From contig NZ_WNDO01000023.1 in NCBI RefSeq assembly GCF_009912395.1, forward strand, positions 28,544 to 92,543: 64,000 nt of DNA, read 5' to 3'. Each line of letters starts with the position of its first letter. Positions within the stretch are counted from its first letter, which is position 1. Shown here piece after piece: positions 35,641 to 48,151 of this stretch. This stretch comes from Luteibacter sp. Lineage in GTDB: Bacteria > Pseudomonadota > Gammaproteobacteria > Xanthomonadales > Rhodanobacteraceae. The notes beneath the pieces were generated by a model. The model saw only the letters and a list, made by a program, of their open reading frames with translations, made no database searches and was not told the DNA's origin. Both the position numbers and the translations under genes were made by a program.

Positions 35641-37056
35641 TCAAGGCACCATCACCGGCGACGGCACGTAGATCTCCGGCTTCACCTTCGGCGGTTCCAT
35701 CAAAGCGTGAAGGAAGGCGTTGCGCCAAGCCGTGATGTCGTTGCGTTCCAGCACGTCCATCATCGACTGCCAGCGCATGCGGCGCTCCTTCAGCGGCATG
35801 TCCAGCGCCCGGTGCAGGGCGTCGGAGACTTCGTCGAGGTCGGAGGGGTTCACCAGCAGGGCGGCATCCAGCTCCTGCGCCGCACCCGCGAAGCGGGACA
35901 GCACCAGCACGCCAGGATCCTGCGGGTCCTGGCAGGCCACGTATTCCTTGGCGACGAGGTTCATGCCGTCGCGAAGTGGCGTCACGAGACCCACCTTCGA
36001 GACGCGGAAATAGCCGGCCAACACCTTGTGGGCAAAGGACTTGTTGACGTAGCGGATCGGTACCCAGTCCGGCTCGGCGTACTGGCCGTTGATATGGCCG
36101 GCGCTGCGTTCCAGCTCGCGGCGCAGCGAGCGGTACTCGGGCACGTCGGAGCGCGAGGGTGGGGCGATCTGCAGCAGCGACACACGGCCGCGCATGTCCT
36201 TGTGGTCACGCAGCAGCCGCGCGAAACCTTCGAAGCGCTCGGGCAGGCCCTTGGAGTAGTCCAGGCGGTCCACGCCGATGATCAGCGACTTGTCGTCGAG
36301 CGAGGCCTTCAGCTTGGCGACGGCGCCGTTATCCTCGGCACGGTGCGCCAGCTCCACGGCTTCGGCGGTATCGATGCTGATCGGGAACACGCCGGCGCGA
36401 AAGATCCGACCGTTCGCCGCGCGGATACGGCCTCCGGTACGCATCGCAGCGCCCAGTTCGTGCAGGAAGTAATCCTCCAACGCTCGCAGGTCGCGCTGCG
36501 TGTGCAAGCCGATCAGGTCGTAGGAGGCCAGCGACTCGAGCAACTCCTGATGGCGCGGCAACGTGATGAGCAGGCCGGCGGCGGGCAGCGGCGTGTGCAG
36601 GAAGAAGCCGATGCGGTTCTCCACCCCCAGCTCGCGCAACATCGCGGCGAGGGGGATCAGGTGGTAATCGTGCACCCAGACGATGTCGTCTTTCTTCAGC
36701 AGCTTCGCGACACGCTTGGCGAAGATGCGATTAACCCTGAGATAGCCCTCAAGGTGATCGCGACGGTAGTCCACCAGGTCGCCACGGTAATGGAACAGTG
36801 GCCACAGGGCGCGGTTGGCAAAGCCGCTGTAGTACTCGTCATGGTCCGCCTTGGACATGTCGATGGTGGCATAGCTGATGTGGCCGTCCTCGACCTCGTG
36901 CAATTCCTTGCCGGTTTCGGCGGCGAGGTTGCCGCTCCAGCCGAACCACAGCCCGCCCATTTCCTGCAACGCCGCGTTCATCGCGGAGGCCAGGCCACCG
37001 GTCTGCGTCTGCTTAGGCAGCGCCACACGGTTCGATATGACGACTAGTCGGCTCAT
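35641..37056 (-). CDS. otsA: Trehalose-6-phosphate synthase
   Basis: OtsA joins UDP-glucose and glucose-6-phosphate to trehalose-6-phosphate, an osmoprotectant precursor. The 471-residue GT20 enzyme starts MSRLVVISNRVALPK. It shows the N-terminal loop GGLASAMNAALQEMGGLWFG, VWVHDYHLIPLAAMLRE, GVDRLDYSKGLPERFEGF and the nucleotide-sugar site TPLRDGMNLVAKEYVACQ. The start overlaps the otsB stop by 4 bp. Confidence 0.95.
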   Translation of the reverse strand: MSRLVVISNRVALPKQTQTGGLASAMNAALQEMGGLWFGWSGNLAAETGKELHEVEDGHISYATIDMSKADHDEYYSGFANRALWPLFHYRGDLVDYRRDHLEGYLRVNRIFAKRVAKLLKKDDIVWVHDYHLIPLAAMLRELGVENRIGFFLHTPLPAAGLLITLPRHQELLESLASYDLIGLHTQRDLRALEDYFLHELGAAMRTGGRIRAANGRIFRAGVFPISIDTAEAVELAHRAEDNGAVAKLKASLDDKSLIIGVDRLDYSKGLPERFEGFARLLRDHKDMRGRVSLLQIAPPSRSDVPEYRSLRRELERSAGHINGQYAEPDWVPIRYVNKSFAHKVLAGYFRVSKVGLVTPLRDGMNLVAKEYVACQDPQDPGVLVLSRFAGAAQELDAALLVNPSDLDEVSDALHRALDMPLKERRMRWQSMMDVLERNDITAWRNAFLHALMEPPKVKPEIYVPSPVMVP

Positions 37057-37838
37057 CGTGCGGCTGCGGCTCCTCGCGTCAGTCGGGTCTTCACCTCATC
37101 CAGCCAATCCTGAACGTCGGCCGGGCTAGACAATGTGAACGTCGCATGTGACGGCGTCCTGTCACCCACGCGAATCGAGACGCCGCCATGCGCGTTCACC
37201 ACATCGAAGGCGTGCTCGTCGGTGAGGTCGTCGCCGAGGTAGATGGGCCTGCGGCCCTGGAAGGGCGCTTCGGCGAGGAAGGCGGCCACCGCGACGCCCT
37301 TGTCCATCCCGCGTGGCTTGAATTCGAAGACGCGATTGCCCGGTTGCAGCTCGAAGCCCGGAAAACGGGCGACCAGTTCCGGCGCGCGTCGCCGAAGTTC
37401 GTCTTCCAACTCGGGACGTTCGCGGCAATGCAGGGCCACGGACCAGCTCTTGTCCTCCACGCGGACGCCGGGAAGCTCGTTGCCGATCGCGTGCACCGCG
37501 GCGCGCAGGGTCGCCAGTTCGTCACGATCCACCGGCATGGTGTCGATATGGCCATGGATGTCGCGTCGCTCCAGTCCGTGCTGGCCGGCGGCGGCCCAGT
37601 GCGGACGAGCGAAGATGCGGTCGAGCCCGGCGATGGGGCGACCACTGACCAGGGCGAGCGCGCCACCAATCGCATCGTGCAGGGCGTCGAGCGTTTCCGG
37701 CAGCCCGGGGGCCGGGGCGACGCGGTCGGGATCGTCGGCGAAGGCGAGCAGGGTGCCATCGGCGTCGAGGAACAGGGCGCTGTCGGTGTCGAGGAGGTCG
37801 ATCGGCGGACGGGGCAGGATGTCGCGGGAGGCTGTCAC
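37053..37838 (-). CDS. otsB: Trehalose-6-phosphate phosphatase
   Basis: OtsB is a HAD-superfamily phosphatase that makes trehalose. Of 261 residues, the nucleophile Asp motif is FLDADGTLLAF, motif 2 is LVSGRPIAGLD, and the acidic motif 4 is YLGDDLTDEHAFDVV. The GTG at 37838 has GGAG upstream and starts just before the conserved region. The ORF extends to 37931 but that part is not family-like. It is the first gene of otsBA and is divergent from clpB, consistent with a stress context. Confidence 0.92.
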   Translation of the reverse strand: MTASRDILPRPPIDLLDTDSALFLDADGTLLAFADDPDRVAPAPGLPETLDALHDAIGGALALVSGRPIAGLDRIFARPHWAAAGQHGLERRDIHGHIDTMPVDRDELATLRAAVHAIGNELPGVRVEDKSWSVALHCRERPELEDELRRRAPELVARFPGFELQPGNRVFEFKPRGMDKGVAVAAFLAEAPFQGRRPIYLGDDLTDEHAFDVVNAHGGVSIRVGDRTPSHATFTLSSPADVQDWLDEVKTRLTRGAAAAR

Positions 37839-37918
37839 GGGGGCTCCGGAGCGGGGCAACCGGTCGAGGATGCCTGTACGGACGTGAAAAAAGCGCTGCC
37901 GAAGACACCTCGTGCACC

Positions 37919-37947
37919 GTTGAAGCGGCACGATCTCACCCGCATCT
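37919..37947 (+). promoter_or_regulatory. Possible sigma-32 promoter of clpB
   Basis: GTTGAAG (37919-37925) and CCCGCATCT (37939-37947) are separated by 13 bp. They resemble the heat-shock consensus CTTGAAA-N(11-16)-CCCCATNT, about 70 bp upstream of clpB. Confidence 0.45.
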
Positions 37948-38014
37948 GTGACGGCAGAGGCGGTCGCGGGGGAGGGCCCCGGGGCGCGCCAGAACCTTTG
38001 GGAGAAACCAAACG

Positions 38015-40597
<2,583 letters not shown>

Positions 40598-40605
40598 CCG
40601 GCCGT

Positions 40606-40671
40606 TGTAGGAGCGCGACTTGCGCGCGACCGGTATCACCACTCCGGTCGCGCGCAAGGCGCGCTCCTACA
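40606..40671. repeat. REP-like spaced inverted pair
   Basis: Arms TGTAGGAGCGCGACTTGCGC and its near complement ending CGCGCTCCTACA flank an 18-bp centre that continues the symmetry (ACCGG/CCGGT). It follows clpB and can terminate transcription. Confidence 0.8.
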
Positions 40672-40709
40672 GGCCATAATGCGCGGCTGAAATACCCGAG
40701 ATTCCTGCC

Positions 40710-40988
40710 ATGCCCATCTACGAATTCCAGTGCCAGGCCTGCGGCCATCGCTTCGAGCGCTTGCAGAAGATGTCCGATGCCGATCCCTCGACCTGCCCCC
40801 AGTGCGGCGAGCCCCGGGTGGGCCGCATGCTCAGCGCGCCGCAGTTTCGCCTGGCCGGTGGTGGTTGGTATGAGACCGACTTCAAGAAGGACGGCGACAA
40901 GAAGCGCAACCTGGCCGAAGGTTCTTCCGGAACCCCGGCGCCAGCCCCTGCGCCAGCCCCGGCACCCTCGGGCGGCTCCGACACCTGA
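40710..40988 (+). CDS. FmdB-type zinc-ribbon protein
   Basis: This small 92-residue protein of the FmdB/CxxC regulatory family has a zinc ribbon with two Cys pairs, CQACGH (residues 8-13) and CPQCGE (about 29-34). A low-complexity Ala-Pro tail ends the protein. It begins MPIYEFQCQACGHRFE, as in the family. Such genes commonly sit just upstream of aspS in gammaproteobacteria, as here with one gene between. Function is unknown; a role in zinc-dependent regulation is only presumed. Confidence 0.88.
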   Translation: MPIYEFQCQACGHRFERLQKMSDADPSTCPQCGEPRVGRMLSAPQFRLAGGGWYETDFKKDGDKKRNLAEGSSGTPAPAPAPAPAPSGGSDT

Positions 40989-41083
40989 ACGGCAATGTTG
41001 GCGCAAGAAATCGTTCAATCCGGGTTGCAATTTCCTGCGCTAGCGTACGCCCCACGATCCATCTGAACGAAGGAGTGGGGGTT

Positions 41084-41632
41084 ATGCGAGCTGTCCTGGG
41101 TGGCCTTGCCGTGGTGGCGATGGCGGTGACGATGAGTGCGGTGTCTGTCCCGGCGCACGCACAGCGCTATGGCGACACGCGAGATTGCGGCAGCAGCGAC
41201 AACCGTCGCGGCGAATGCCGCGTTGGCTGGCGCGATGCCCGTCTGATCCGCCAGGACTCCAATGCCGACTGCATCCGCGGTCGCACGTGGGGTATCGATG
41301 GCGGCGTCATCTGGGTGGACCGCGGATGCCGTGGTGTCTTCGCCGACGCCGGTGGCTGGGGTGGTGGTGATCGCCCGGGCTGGGGCGGTGGTCGTCCCGG
41401 GTGGGGCGGTGATCGTCCGGGTGGCGGCTGGGGTGGACCCCAGCAGACCGTCGACTGCGGCAGCAGTAACGGACGCTGGGGCCACTGCAACGTGGACATC
41501 CGTGGTGGCGTCCGTCTGATCCGGCAGAACTCCGACGCCGCCTGCGACCAAGGCCGCACCTGGGGCGTGGATCGCGACGGTATCTGGGTCGATCGGGGCT
41601 GCCGCGGCATCTTCTCCGTGGGTGGTCGCTAA
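41084..41632 (+). CDS. Exported DUF3011-repeat protein
   Basis: This 182-residue secreted or periplasmic protein has a signal peptide (MRAVLGGLAVVAMAVTMSAV, cleavage after AHA) and two tandem DUF3011-like modules (about 35-85 and 125-180). Each module carries CGSS...C, RLIRQ(D/N)S, C..GRTWG(I/V)D and WVDRGCRGIF, with four matching cysteines. A Gly/Trp/Pro-rich linker (repeated GWGGG(R/D)RPG-type units) joins them. The ATG at 41084 has AAGGAG 8 bases upstream. The function is unknown; the modules look like an internal duplication. A strong terminator follows. Confidence 0.85.
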   Translation: MRAVLGGLAVVAMAVTMSAVSVPAHAQRYGDTRDCGSSDNRRGECRVGWRDARLIRQDSNADCIRGRTWGIDGGVIWVDRGCRGVFADAGGWGGGDRPGWGGGRPGWGGDRPGGGWGGPQQTVDCGSSNGRWGHCNVDIRGGVRLIRQNSDAACDQGRTWGVDRDGIWVDRGCRGIFSVGGR

Positions 41633-41652
41633 ACACCGGTAACGGTAGGGAA

Positions 41653-41685
41653 GACTCCGGATCGTGCTACGATCCGGGGTCTTTT
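41653..41685 (+). terminator. Rho-independent terminator between DUF3011 gene and aspS
   Basis: A 13-bp stem (GACTCCGGATCGT / ACGATCCGGGGTC, one G-T pair) with a GCT loop is followed by TTTT. aspS therefore needs its own promoter in the remaining 44 bp or receives readthrough. Confidence 0.78.
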
Positions 41686-41729
41686 CCCATGCCACAGACC
41701 GCTTTCGCGGTAGCCGGAGCTTCAAGCGC

Positions 41730-43499
41730 ATGCGCACCCATTTTTGCGGCCTCATCGACGAGTCGCTGATCGGTCAGGACGTCACCCTCTGCGGTTGGGT
41801 CGACACCATCCGTCTCCAGAGCCACACGGCCTTCGTCGACCTTCGCGACCACCATGGCATCGCCCAGGTCGTGATCGAGCGCGAAAACGCGGATGCCTTC
41901 GCCGTCGCCGGTGAACTGGGTTACGAATACGTGGTGAAGGTCACCGGCCAGATCCGCAAGCGCCTGTCGGTCAACGACAAGCTCAAGACCGGCACGATCG
42001 AGCTGCTGGCCGACAAGGTCGAGATCCTCAACGCCGCGCGCGACCTGCCGTTTGCGCTGCACGAGACGCCCAACGAGGACCTGCGGATGACCTACCGCTA
42101 CCTCGACCTGCGCCGTCCGGACATGCAGCACATGATGCGCACGCGCACCTCGCTGGTCCGCGCCCTGCGCCGTTACCTCGACGACGCCGGCTTCCAGGAC
42201 ATCGAGACCCCGATCCTCACCAAGGCCACGCCGGAAGGCGCGCGCGACTACCTCGTGCCCAGCCGCGTGCACCCGGGGCAGTTCTACGCGCTGCCGCAGT
42301 CGCCGCAGCTGTTCAAGCAGATCCTGATGGTGGCGGGCTTCGACCGCTACTACCAGATCGCCCGCTGCTTCCGCGACGAAGACCTCCGCGCCGATCGCCA
42401 GCCGGAATTCACCCAGCTCGACCTCGAGTTCGCCTTCGTCGAAGAGCGCGATGTGCAGGACTTCGTGGAGGACCTGATCCGCCACGTGTTCCGCGAGGTG
42501 CGCGGTGTGGAGCTGGACGCCAGCTTCCCGCGCATGACCTACGCGGAGGCCATGCGCCGCTTCGGCTCCGACAAGCCCGACCTGCGCAACCCGATGGAAC
42601 TGGTTGACATCGCCGACGCCGTGAAGCACATCGAATTCAAGGTGTTCGCCGAGCCGGCCAACGACCCGGCCGGTCGCGTGGTCGCGCTGCGCGTGCCGGG
42701 CGGTGCCGCACTCTCCCGCAAGGAGATCGACGGCATGGCCGAGTTCGCCGCCAAGTACGGTGCCAAGGGTCTGGCCTGGCTGAAGGTCGAAGACCTCGCC
42801 AAGGGTCGCGACGGCATCAACTCGCCGGTGGCCAAGTTCCTCGACGACGCCGCGCTGGAGCAGGTCCTTGCACTCACCGCTGCCGCCGATGGCGACATCG
42901 TGTTCTTCGGCGCCGGGCGCTGGAAGACGGTCACCGATTTCATGGGTGCCGTACGCCTGAAGGCCGGTCGTGACCGTGGCTTGGTGGAAACCAGCTGGAA
43001 GCCGCTGTGGGTCACCGACTTCCCGATGTTCGAGTACGACGACGAGGAGCAGCGCTACGTCGCGCTCCACCATCCGTTCACCGCGCCGAAGGTCGACGAT
43101 ATCGCCGACCTGCGCGCCAACGCCGGCGTCGCGGTCAGCCGCGGCTACGACATGGTGCTCAACGGCAACGAGATCGGTGGCGGCTCCATCCGTATCCATC
43201 GTCCGGAGATGCAGAGCGCAGTGTTCGACCTGCTCGGCATTGGCGCGGACGAGGCCGAGGCCAAGTTCGGCTTCCTGCTCAAGGCCCTGCGCCTGGGCGC
43301 GCCGCCGCACGGCGGCCTGGCCTTCGGTATCGACCGCATCGCCGCGCTCATGGCCGGCACCGAGTCCATCCGCGACGTCATCGCCTTCCCGAAGACCACC
43401 AGCGCGCAGGACCTGATGACCGACGCCCCGTCGGCGGTCTCGGAGCCGCAGCTGAAGGAACTGCACGTCCGCGTCGCCGCGGAGACGCCGAAAGCCTGA
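41730..43499 (+). CDS. aspS: Aspartyl-tRNA synthetase
   Basis: This class II synthetase of 589 residues, the full bacterial size, has an N-terminal OB fold ([35 protein letters not shown]). Motif 1 is in [20 protein letters not shown], motif 2 is [20 protein letters not shown], the GAD insertion domain spans about 290-400, and motif 3 is [16 protein letters not shown]. The ATG at 41730 begins the OB domain. It may charge tRNA-Asn as well in some bacteria; this cannot be settled here. Confidence 0.97.
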   Translation: MRTHFCGLIDESLIGQDVTLCGWVDTIRLQSHTAFVDLRDHHGIAQVVIERENADAFAVAGELGYEYVVKVTGQIRKRLSVNDKLKTGTIELLADKVEILNAARDLPFALHETPNEDLRMTYRYLDLRRPDMQHMMRTRTSLVRALRRYLDDAGFQDIETPILTKATPEGARDYLVPSRVHPGQFYALPQSPQLFKQILMVAGFDRYYQIARCFRDEDLRADRQPEFTQLDLEFAFVEERDVQDFVEDLIRHVFREVRGVELDASFPRMTYAEAMRRFGSDKPDLRNPMELVDIADAVKHIEFKVFAEPANDPAGRVVALRVPGGAALSRKEIDGMAEFAAKYGAKGLAWLKVEDLAKGRDGINSPVAKFLDDAALEQVLALTAAADGDIVFFGAGRWKTVTDFMGAVRLKAGRDRGLVETSWKPLWVTDFPMFEYDDEEQRYVALHHPFTAPKVDDIADLRANAGVAVSRGYDMVLNGNEIGGGSIRIHRPEMQSAVFDLLGIGADEAEAKFGFLLKALRLGAPPHGGLAFGIDRIAALMAGTESIRDVIAFPKTTSAQDLMTDAPSAVSEPQLKELHVRVAAETPKA

Positions 43500-43515
43500 T
43501 CCGGAACGCCCGCTG

Positions 43516-44142
43516 ATGAATGCCCCGCCTGACGATGTCCTGCTCCTCCATGGTTTGTGGATGCGGGGCATCGCCATGGCGATGCTCCATCGACGGCTTC
43601 GCGAGGATGGCTTCCGCGTCCACCAGTTCGAATACATGAGCGTCGCCGCGCCGCCCGAACAGGCGATCGCGCGGCTCCGCAAGCGCATCCGGGCCCTTGG
43701 ACCCGCGCCCGTTCACGTGGTGGGGCACAGCCTTGGGGGCATCCTGGCCCTGCTGGCCTGCCGCGATGACGACCTGCCCAGTGGCCGCATCGTCTGCCTG
43801 GGTTCGCCGCTCAACGGCAGCGGTGCCGCCCGAGGACTCACCCATCGCTGGGGCGGCGACATGCTGCTGGGCCGCTCCCGTGAACTGCTCGAACATGGTC
43901 TCGACCGCTGGGATGGCGGTCGCGAGGTCGGCATGATCGCCGGTCGCCAGCCCGTCGGGCTGGGCGCCTTCGTCGGCGAACTGGGCGACGAGCACGACGG
44001 CACCGTGGGGGTAGGGGAGACCCGCCTGCCCGGGCTGGCCGACCACTGCGTGCTGGAAACCAGCCACACGGGGATGCTCGTGTCCGCCGATGTCGCCCGC
44101 CAGGTGGCGTTTTTCCTCAGGGACGGCCGTTTCGACGCCTGA
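43516..44142 (+). CDS. Small alpha/beta-hydrolase
   Basis: This 208-residue alpha/beta-hydrolase has the oxyanion region LLLHGLWMRG near the N terminus and the nucleophile elbow VVGHSLGGILAL (Ser at about residue 74). The catalytic His is probably in TSHTGMLVS near the C terminus. No signal peptide is seen. It lies 16 bp after aspS in the same direction, so it may be co-transcribed. It resembles small cytoplasmic esterase/lipase-like proteins; the substrate is unknown. Confidence 0.8.
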   Translation: MNAPPDDVLLLHGLWMRGIAMAMLHRRLREDGFRVHQFEYMSVAAPPEQAIARLRKRIRALGPAPVHVVGHSLGGILALLACRDDDLPSGRIVCLGSPLNGSGAARGLTHRWGGDMLLGRSRELLEHGLDRWDGGREVGMIAGRQPVGLGAFVGELGDEHDGTVGVGETRLPGLADHCVLETSHTGMLVSADVARQVAFFLRDGRFDA

Positions 44143-44147
44143 CCCCC

Positions 44148-44193
44148 TGTAGGAGCGCGCTTGCGCGCGATCGCGCGCAAGCGCGCTCCTACA
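44148..44193. repeat. REP-like palindrome, complete
   Basis: A 46-bp perfect palindrome with the same arms as at 12587 lies 5 bp after the hydrolase stop codon and upstream of the yebC-type gene. Confidence 0.85.
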
Positions 44194-44278
44194 GATGATT
44201 GCCCCCTCGCTTCCCTCCCCGTAACCCACTTCCGCTAGAATCGCGCCCCTGTCCGTCCGGTAACTCCAGGAAACGCCC

Positions 44279-45025
44279 ATGGGTAGAGGCCCGTCCATCG
44301 AAGGTCGCAAGAACGCCGAAGACGCCAAGCGCGCCAAGGTGTTCACGAAGCTGATCCGCGAAATCACCATCGCCACGCGTGGCGGCGTGCCCGACCCCAA
44401 CGGCAACCCGCGCCTGCGCGCTGCCATGGACAAGGCCCTGGCCGCCAACATGACCAAGGACACCATCGAGCGCGCCATCAAGCGCGGCTCGGGTGCCGAC
44501 GGCGGCGCCGACATGCACGAGATCCGCTACGAGGGCTACGGCCCGGCGGGTACCGCGCTGATCATCGACTGCGTGACCGACAACCAGACCCGCACCGTCG
44601 CCGACGTGCGCGCGGCGCTGAACAAGCTCGGTGGCAACATGGGCACCACCAACTCGGTGGCGTTCCAGTTCACCCGCGTGGGCCAGGTGCTGGTCCACAC
44701 CGGCGGTGACGCCGATGTCGAGGCGAAGCTGGAAGAAGCCGCCATCGAGAACAACGCCGAAGACATCGCCATCGAAAACGGCGTCGGCACGGTGTTGCTG
44801 GCGGCCGACCCCATCGCTGTCGAGGCCATGCGCAAGGCCCTGGCCGCCGCCGGCTTCGAGATCGACGGCTCCGATGTGGTCATGCGGCCCAACGGCCCGC
44901 TCGTGACGCCCACCGGCGAAGCGCTGGAACAGTTCCAGAAACTGCTCGAACGCCTGGACAGCCTCGACGACGTGGACGAGGTCTACCACAACGCCGTCCT
45001 GCCGTCGGACGCCGAGGACGCGTGA
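44279..45025 (+). CDS. YebC/PmpR-family protein
   Basis: This 248-residue YebC/TACO1-family protein was long annotated as a transcriptional regulator; relatives are now linked to translation of polyproline stretches. The N terminus [20 protein letters not shown] is the variant seen in xanthomonads rather than the usual MAGHSKW form. Conserved are [35 protein letters not shown] and NLGG-like [18 protein letters not shown]. The ATG at 44279 follows AGGAAA. It precedes ruvCA, the usual gammaproteobacterial order. Confidence 0.92.
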   Translation: MGRGPSIEGRKNAEDAKRAKVFTKLIREITIATRGGVPDPNGNPRLRAAMDKALAANMTKDTIERAIKRGSGADGGADMHEIRYEGYGPAGTALIIDCVTDNQTRTVADVRAALNKLGGNMGTTNSVAFQFTRVGQVLVHTGGDADVEAKLEEAAIENNAEDIAIENGVGTVLLAADPIAVEAMRKALAAAGFEIDGSDVVMRPNGPLVTPTGEALEQFQKLLERLDSLDDVDEVYHNAVLPSDAEDA

Positions 45026-45068
45026 GGCCCTTCGGGCCTTTCGTCGTCCACGCGCTTCATTCGCTGTC

Positions 45069-45590
45069 ATGACCCGTATCCTAGGTATCGATCCGGGTAG
45101 TCAGCGCACGGGTGTCGGCGTGATCGACGTGGCGGACAACGGCGCGCTGACCCACGTTTGGCACGGCGCGCTGGTGGTGGGCGGGGAGGCGACCTTCCCG
45201 CTCCGCCTGAAACGTATCTTTGACGAACTCTGCGCCATTATCGGCGCGCACGGTCCGGCGGAAGCCGCGATCGAGCGCGTGTTCATGGCCCGCAACGCGG
45301 ATTCGGCCCTGAAACTCGGGCAGGCGCGTGGCGCGGCCGTGTGTGCCGTGGTCAGCCAGGGAATCGTCGTGCACGAATATGCAGCGACCGAGGTGAAGCA
45401 GGCGGTGGTCGGTACCGGCCGCGCCGACAAGACCCAGGTCCAGCACATGATCGGGATGATCCTCGGCCTCAAGGGGCCGTTGCAGGCGGACGCCGCCGAC
45501 GCATTGGCGATCGCGATCGCCCATGCGCACACCCGATCCAGTATCGAACGCGTGGGTATTCCGCGCACGGCTTGGAGACGTCGCCGATGA
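45069..45590 (+). CDS. ruvC: Holliday-junction resolvase RuvC
   Basis: RuvC is a dimeric endonuclease that cuts four-way junctions. The 173-residue protein has [17 protein letters not shown] (catalytic Asp7), the Glu in AAIERVF, and acidic residues in [16 protein letters not shown]. It overlaps ruvA by 4 bp (ATGA), so the two are coupled. Confidence 0.96.
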   Translation: MTRILGIDPGSQRTGVGVIDVADNGALTHVWHGALVVGGEATFPLRLKRIFDELCAIIGAHGPAEAAIERVFMARNADSALKLGQARGAAVCAVVSQGIVVHEYAATEVKQAVVGTGRADKTQVQHMIGMILGLKGPLQADAADALAIAIAHAHTRSSIERVGIPRTAWRRRR

Positions 45591-46183
45591 TCGGCCGCCT
45601 GCGTGGCACCCTGGTAAGCAAGCAGCCTCCGTCGCTCCTCATTGAGGTGGGCGGCGTCGGCTACGAGGTCGACGCACCGATGTCGACCATCTACGACCTG
45701 CCGGCCACCGGCAAGGAAGTGATCCTCCTCACCCATTACGCGGTGAAGGAAGACGGCGTGGCGCTCTACGGTTTCCTGCGCGAGGCCGAACGCGCGATGT
45801 TCCGGCACCTGCTGAAGGTGTCCGGCATCGGCGCGAAGATCGCGCTGGCCGTGCTTTCCGGCGTTTCCACCGACGAACTCTCTCGCCTGGTGCATGCCGG
45901 CGATGTCGTCGCGCTGACCAAGATTCCCGGCATCGGCAAGAAAACTGCCGAACGCATGGTGGTGGAGCTGCGCGATCGCGTGGAAGCCACCGGCGTGCGC
46001 CTGCCCGTGTCCGCCGCGGGCGAATCCGCGGCGCTCGACCCGGTCGGCGAAGCCACCGTCGCCCTCCAGCAACTCGGCTACAAGCCGCCCGAGGCCCTGC
46101 GCCTCGTTACCAAGGTGAGCGCCGAAGGCGACACCGCCGAAACCATCATCCGCAAGGCGCTGCGCGCCGCGCTGGGAAGCTGA
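45587..46183 (+). CDS. ruvA: Holliday-junction branch-migration protein RuvA
   Basis: This is the DNA-binding subunit of the RuvAB motor. The 198-residue protein has an N-terminal OB fold ([20 protein letters not shown]), two helix-hairpin-helix motifs ([38 protein letters not shown]) and a C-terminal three-helix domain ([19 protein letters not shown]) that contacts RuvB. ruvB lies 3.7 kb downstream, separated by kup and an accessory insert. Confidence 0.96.
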   Translation: MIGRLRGTLVSKQPPSLLIEVGGVGYEVDAPMSTIYDLPATGKEVILLTHYAVKEDGVALYGFLREAERAMFRHLLKVSGIGAKIALAVLSGVSTDELSRLVHAGDVVALTKIPGIGKKTAERMVVELRDRVEATGVRLPVSAAGESAALDPVGEATVALQQLGYKPPEALRLVTKVSAEGDTAETIIRKALRAALGS

Positions 46184-46188
46184 TACCC

Positions 46189-48087
46189 ATGGGCATGACT
46201 CACGCCGAAGAACTCCGCAACGCGCACGGCAAGAAGCTGGCAACGCTCGCCCTGGGCGCCATCGGCGTCGTGTTCGGCGACATCGGTACCAGCCCGCTGT
46301 ACACGATGAAGGAAACCCTCGGCACGCACGGCATGACGCCGCAGCCCGCCGCGGTGCTCGGCGTGCTCTCGCTGATCTTCTGGTCGCTGCTCATCGTGAT
46401 CTCGCTCAAGTACGTCACCTTCGTGATGCGGGCGGACAACAAGGGCGAGGGCGGCATCATGGCGCTGATGGCGCTCGCGCAGCGCAGCGTCAGCGGCTCG
46501 CCGCGCGCCCGCTGGGTGCTCGCCGCGATCGGTATCTTCGGTGCGTCGCTGTTCTATGGCGATGGCGTCATCACACCGGCGATGTCGGTGCTGTCGGCGG
46601 TGGAGGGTATCGAGGTGGCCGCGCCATCGCTCGATACCTACGTGCTGCCGATTTGCCTGGTGATCCTGCTCGCGCTGTTCGCGATCCAGCGTCATGGCAC
46701 CAACCTGGTGGGCAAGGCATTCGCGCCCGTGATGTGCGTGTGGTTCATCGTCGTCGCCATCCTCGGCGCGCGCCAGATCGTGACGCATCCGCAGGTGCTC
46801 TACGCGGTCAATCCGAGCTACGCCGTGCATTTCTTCATGGAGCACGGCAAGCAGTCCTTCATCGCCCTCGGCGGCGTGGTGCTCGCGCTGACCGGCGGTG
46901 AAGCCCTGTATGCGGACATGGGCCACTTCGGCAAGAAGCCCATCCGCTACGCCTGGTTCTTCTTCGTGCTGCCCGCGCTGCTCATCAACTACTTCGGCCA
47001 GGGCGCGCTGCTGCTCAACGACCCGACCGCCATCGAGAATCCGTTCTACAAGCTGGTTCCCGAGTCGCTGCTGTATCCGATGATCGCCCTGGCCACGGCC
47101 GCGGCGGTGATCGCCTCGCAGGCCGTGATCTCCGGCGCCTTCTCGATGACCCGCGAGGCGATGTCGCTGGGTTACTCGCCGCGCATGGCCGTGGTGCACA
47201 CTTCGCGTGAGATGTCGGGCCAGATCTTCGTGCCCTGGATCAACCGCCTGCTGCTCGTGCTGGTGGTGCTCGCGGTACTGGGCTTCCGTTCGTCGAACAA
47301 CCTCGGCGCGGCCTACGGCATCGCCGTGACCGGCACCATGACCATGACGACCCTGCTCGCCCTGGTGGTCGCCAAGCGTCGCTGGAACTGGCATTGGTCC
47401 GCCGTCATCACCGTGGGCGTGATCTTCCTTATCGTCGACCTGGCCTTCTTTGGCGCCAACGCGCTGAAGATCGCCCATGGCGGCTGGTTCCCGCTGGTAC
47501 TCGGCGTGGTGATCTTCACCGTGATGACCACCTGGCGCCGCGGTCGCGACCTCGTGGTGCGCGAAATCAAGCAGTCGGGCCTCGCGCTGGAGCCCTTCGT
47601 GGCGAACATCGCCGACCACCCGCCGCTGCGCGTGCCGGGCACGGCCGTGTTCCTTACCGCCAACCAGAACTCCGTGCCGCATGCCATGCTGCACAACCTT
47701 AAGCACAACAAGGTGCTCCACGAGCGCAACGTGTTGCTTACCGTCGAGATGCTGGAAACCCCGGTGGCCGACTACGAGGAACGCATGGAGCTGATCGAGT
47801 ACGGCGGCGGCTTCTACGGCCTGCAGCTGCGCTACGGTTTCGCCGAGGATCCCAACATCCCGGCCTCGCTCCAGCGCGCCACGGTCCTGGGCATCGACTT
47901 CGACATGATGGACACCACGTTCTTCCTGTCCCGCGAAAACATCGTCGCCGACGCCCGTCGCCCGGGCATGGCCCTGTGGCGCGACAAGCTGTTCGCCTTC
48001 CTCGCCCGCAACGCACTGCCGGCGACCGCGTTCTTCCAGATTCCAGGCAATCGCCTGATCGAGCTGGGCGCACAGGTCGAGATCTGA
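46189..48087 (+). CDS. kup: Low-affinity K+ transporter Kup
   Basis: Kup is an inner-membrane proton-coupled potassium uptake protein. The 632-residue protein has about 12 transmembrane helices in the first 430 residues and a C-terminal cytoplasmic domain. The signature GVVFGDIGTSPLYTMKETL is near the N terminus; YGDGVITPAMSVLSAVEG and GGEALYADMGHFGKKPI are also conserved. It starts 5 bp after ruvA, probably in the same operon; the first ATG (46189) or the second (46195) could be used. Confidence 0.95.
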   Translation: MGMTHAEELRNAHGKKLATLALGAIGVVFGDIGTSPLYTMKETLGTHGMTPQPAAVLGVLSLIFWSLLIVISLKYVTFVMRADNKGEGGIMALMALAQRSVSGSPRARWVLAAIGIFGASLFYGDGVITPAMSVLSAVEGIEVAAPSLDTYVLPICLVILLALFAIQRHGTNLVGKAFAPVMCVWFIVVAILGARQIVTHPQVLYAVNPSYAVHFFMEHGKQSFIALGGVVLALTGGEALYADMGHFGKKPIRYAWFFFVLPALLINYFGQGALLLNDPTAIENPFYKLVPESLLYPMIALATAAAVIASQAVISGAFSMTREAMSLGYSPRMAVVHTSREMSGQIFVPWINRLLLVLVVLAVLGFRSSNNLGAAYGIAVTGTMTMTTLLALVVAKRRWNWHWSAVITVGVIFLIVDLAFFGANALKIAHGGWFPLVLGVVIFTVMTTWRRGRDLVVREIKQSGLALEPFVANIADHPPLRVPGTAVFLTANQNSVPHAMLHNLKHNKVLHERNVLLTVEMLETPVADYEERMELIEYGGGFYGLQLRYGFAEDPNIPASLQRATVLGIDFDMMDTTFFLSRENIVADARRPGMALWRDKLFAFLARNALPATAFFQIPGNRLIELGAQVEI

Positions 48088-48090
48088 TCG

Positions 48091-48127
48091 CTGGTGACGG
48101 GTGCCTGCTGTTGGCACCCGTCACCAG
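48091..48127. terminator. 15-bp perfect hairpin after kup
   Basis: Arms CTGGTGACGGGTGCC and GGCACCCGTCACCAG pair perfectly around a 7-base loop just 3 bp after the kup stop. No T run follows, so it may work with Rho, stabilise mRNA, or mark the insert boundary. Confidence 0.5.
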
Positions 48128-48151
48128 TGGATCGATGGATACGCGAGACCA

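Noticed and set aside
46078..48117. 679-residue open frame antisense to ruvA and kup
   Set aside because: It has a His/Gln/Arg-rich composition typical of a shadow frame; kup on the other strand has conserved membrane motifs.
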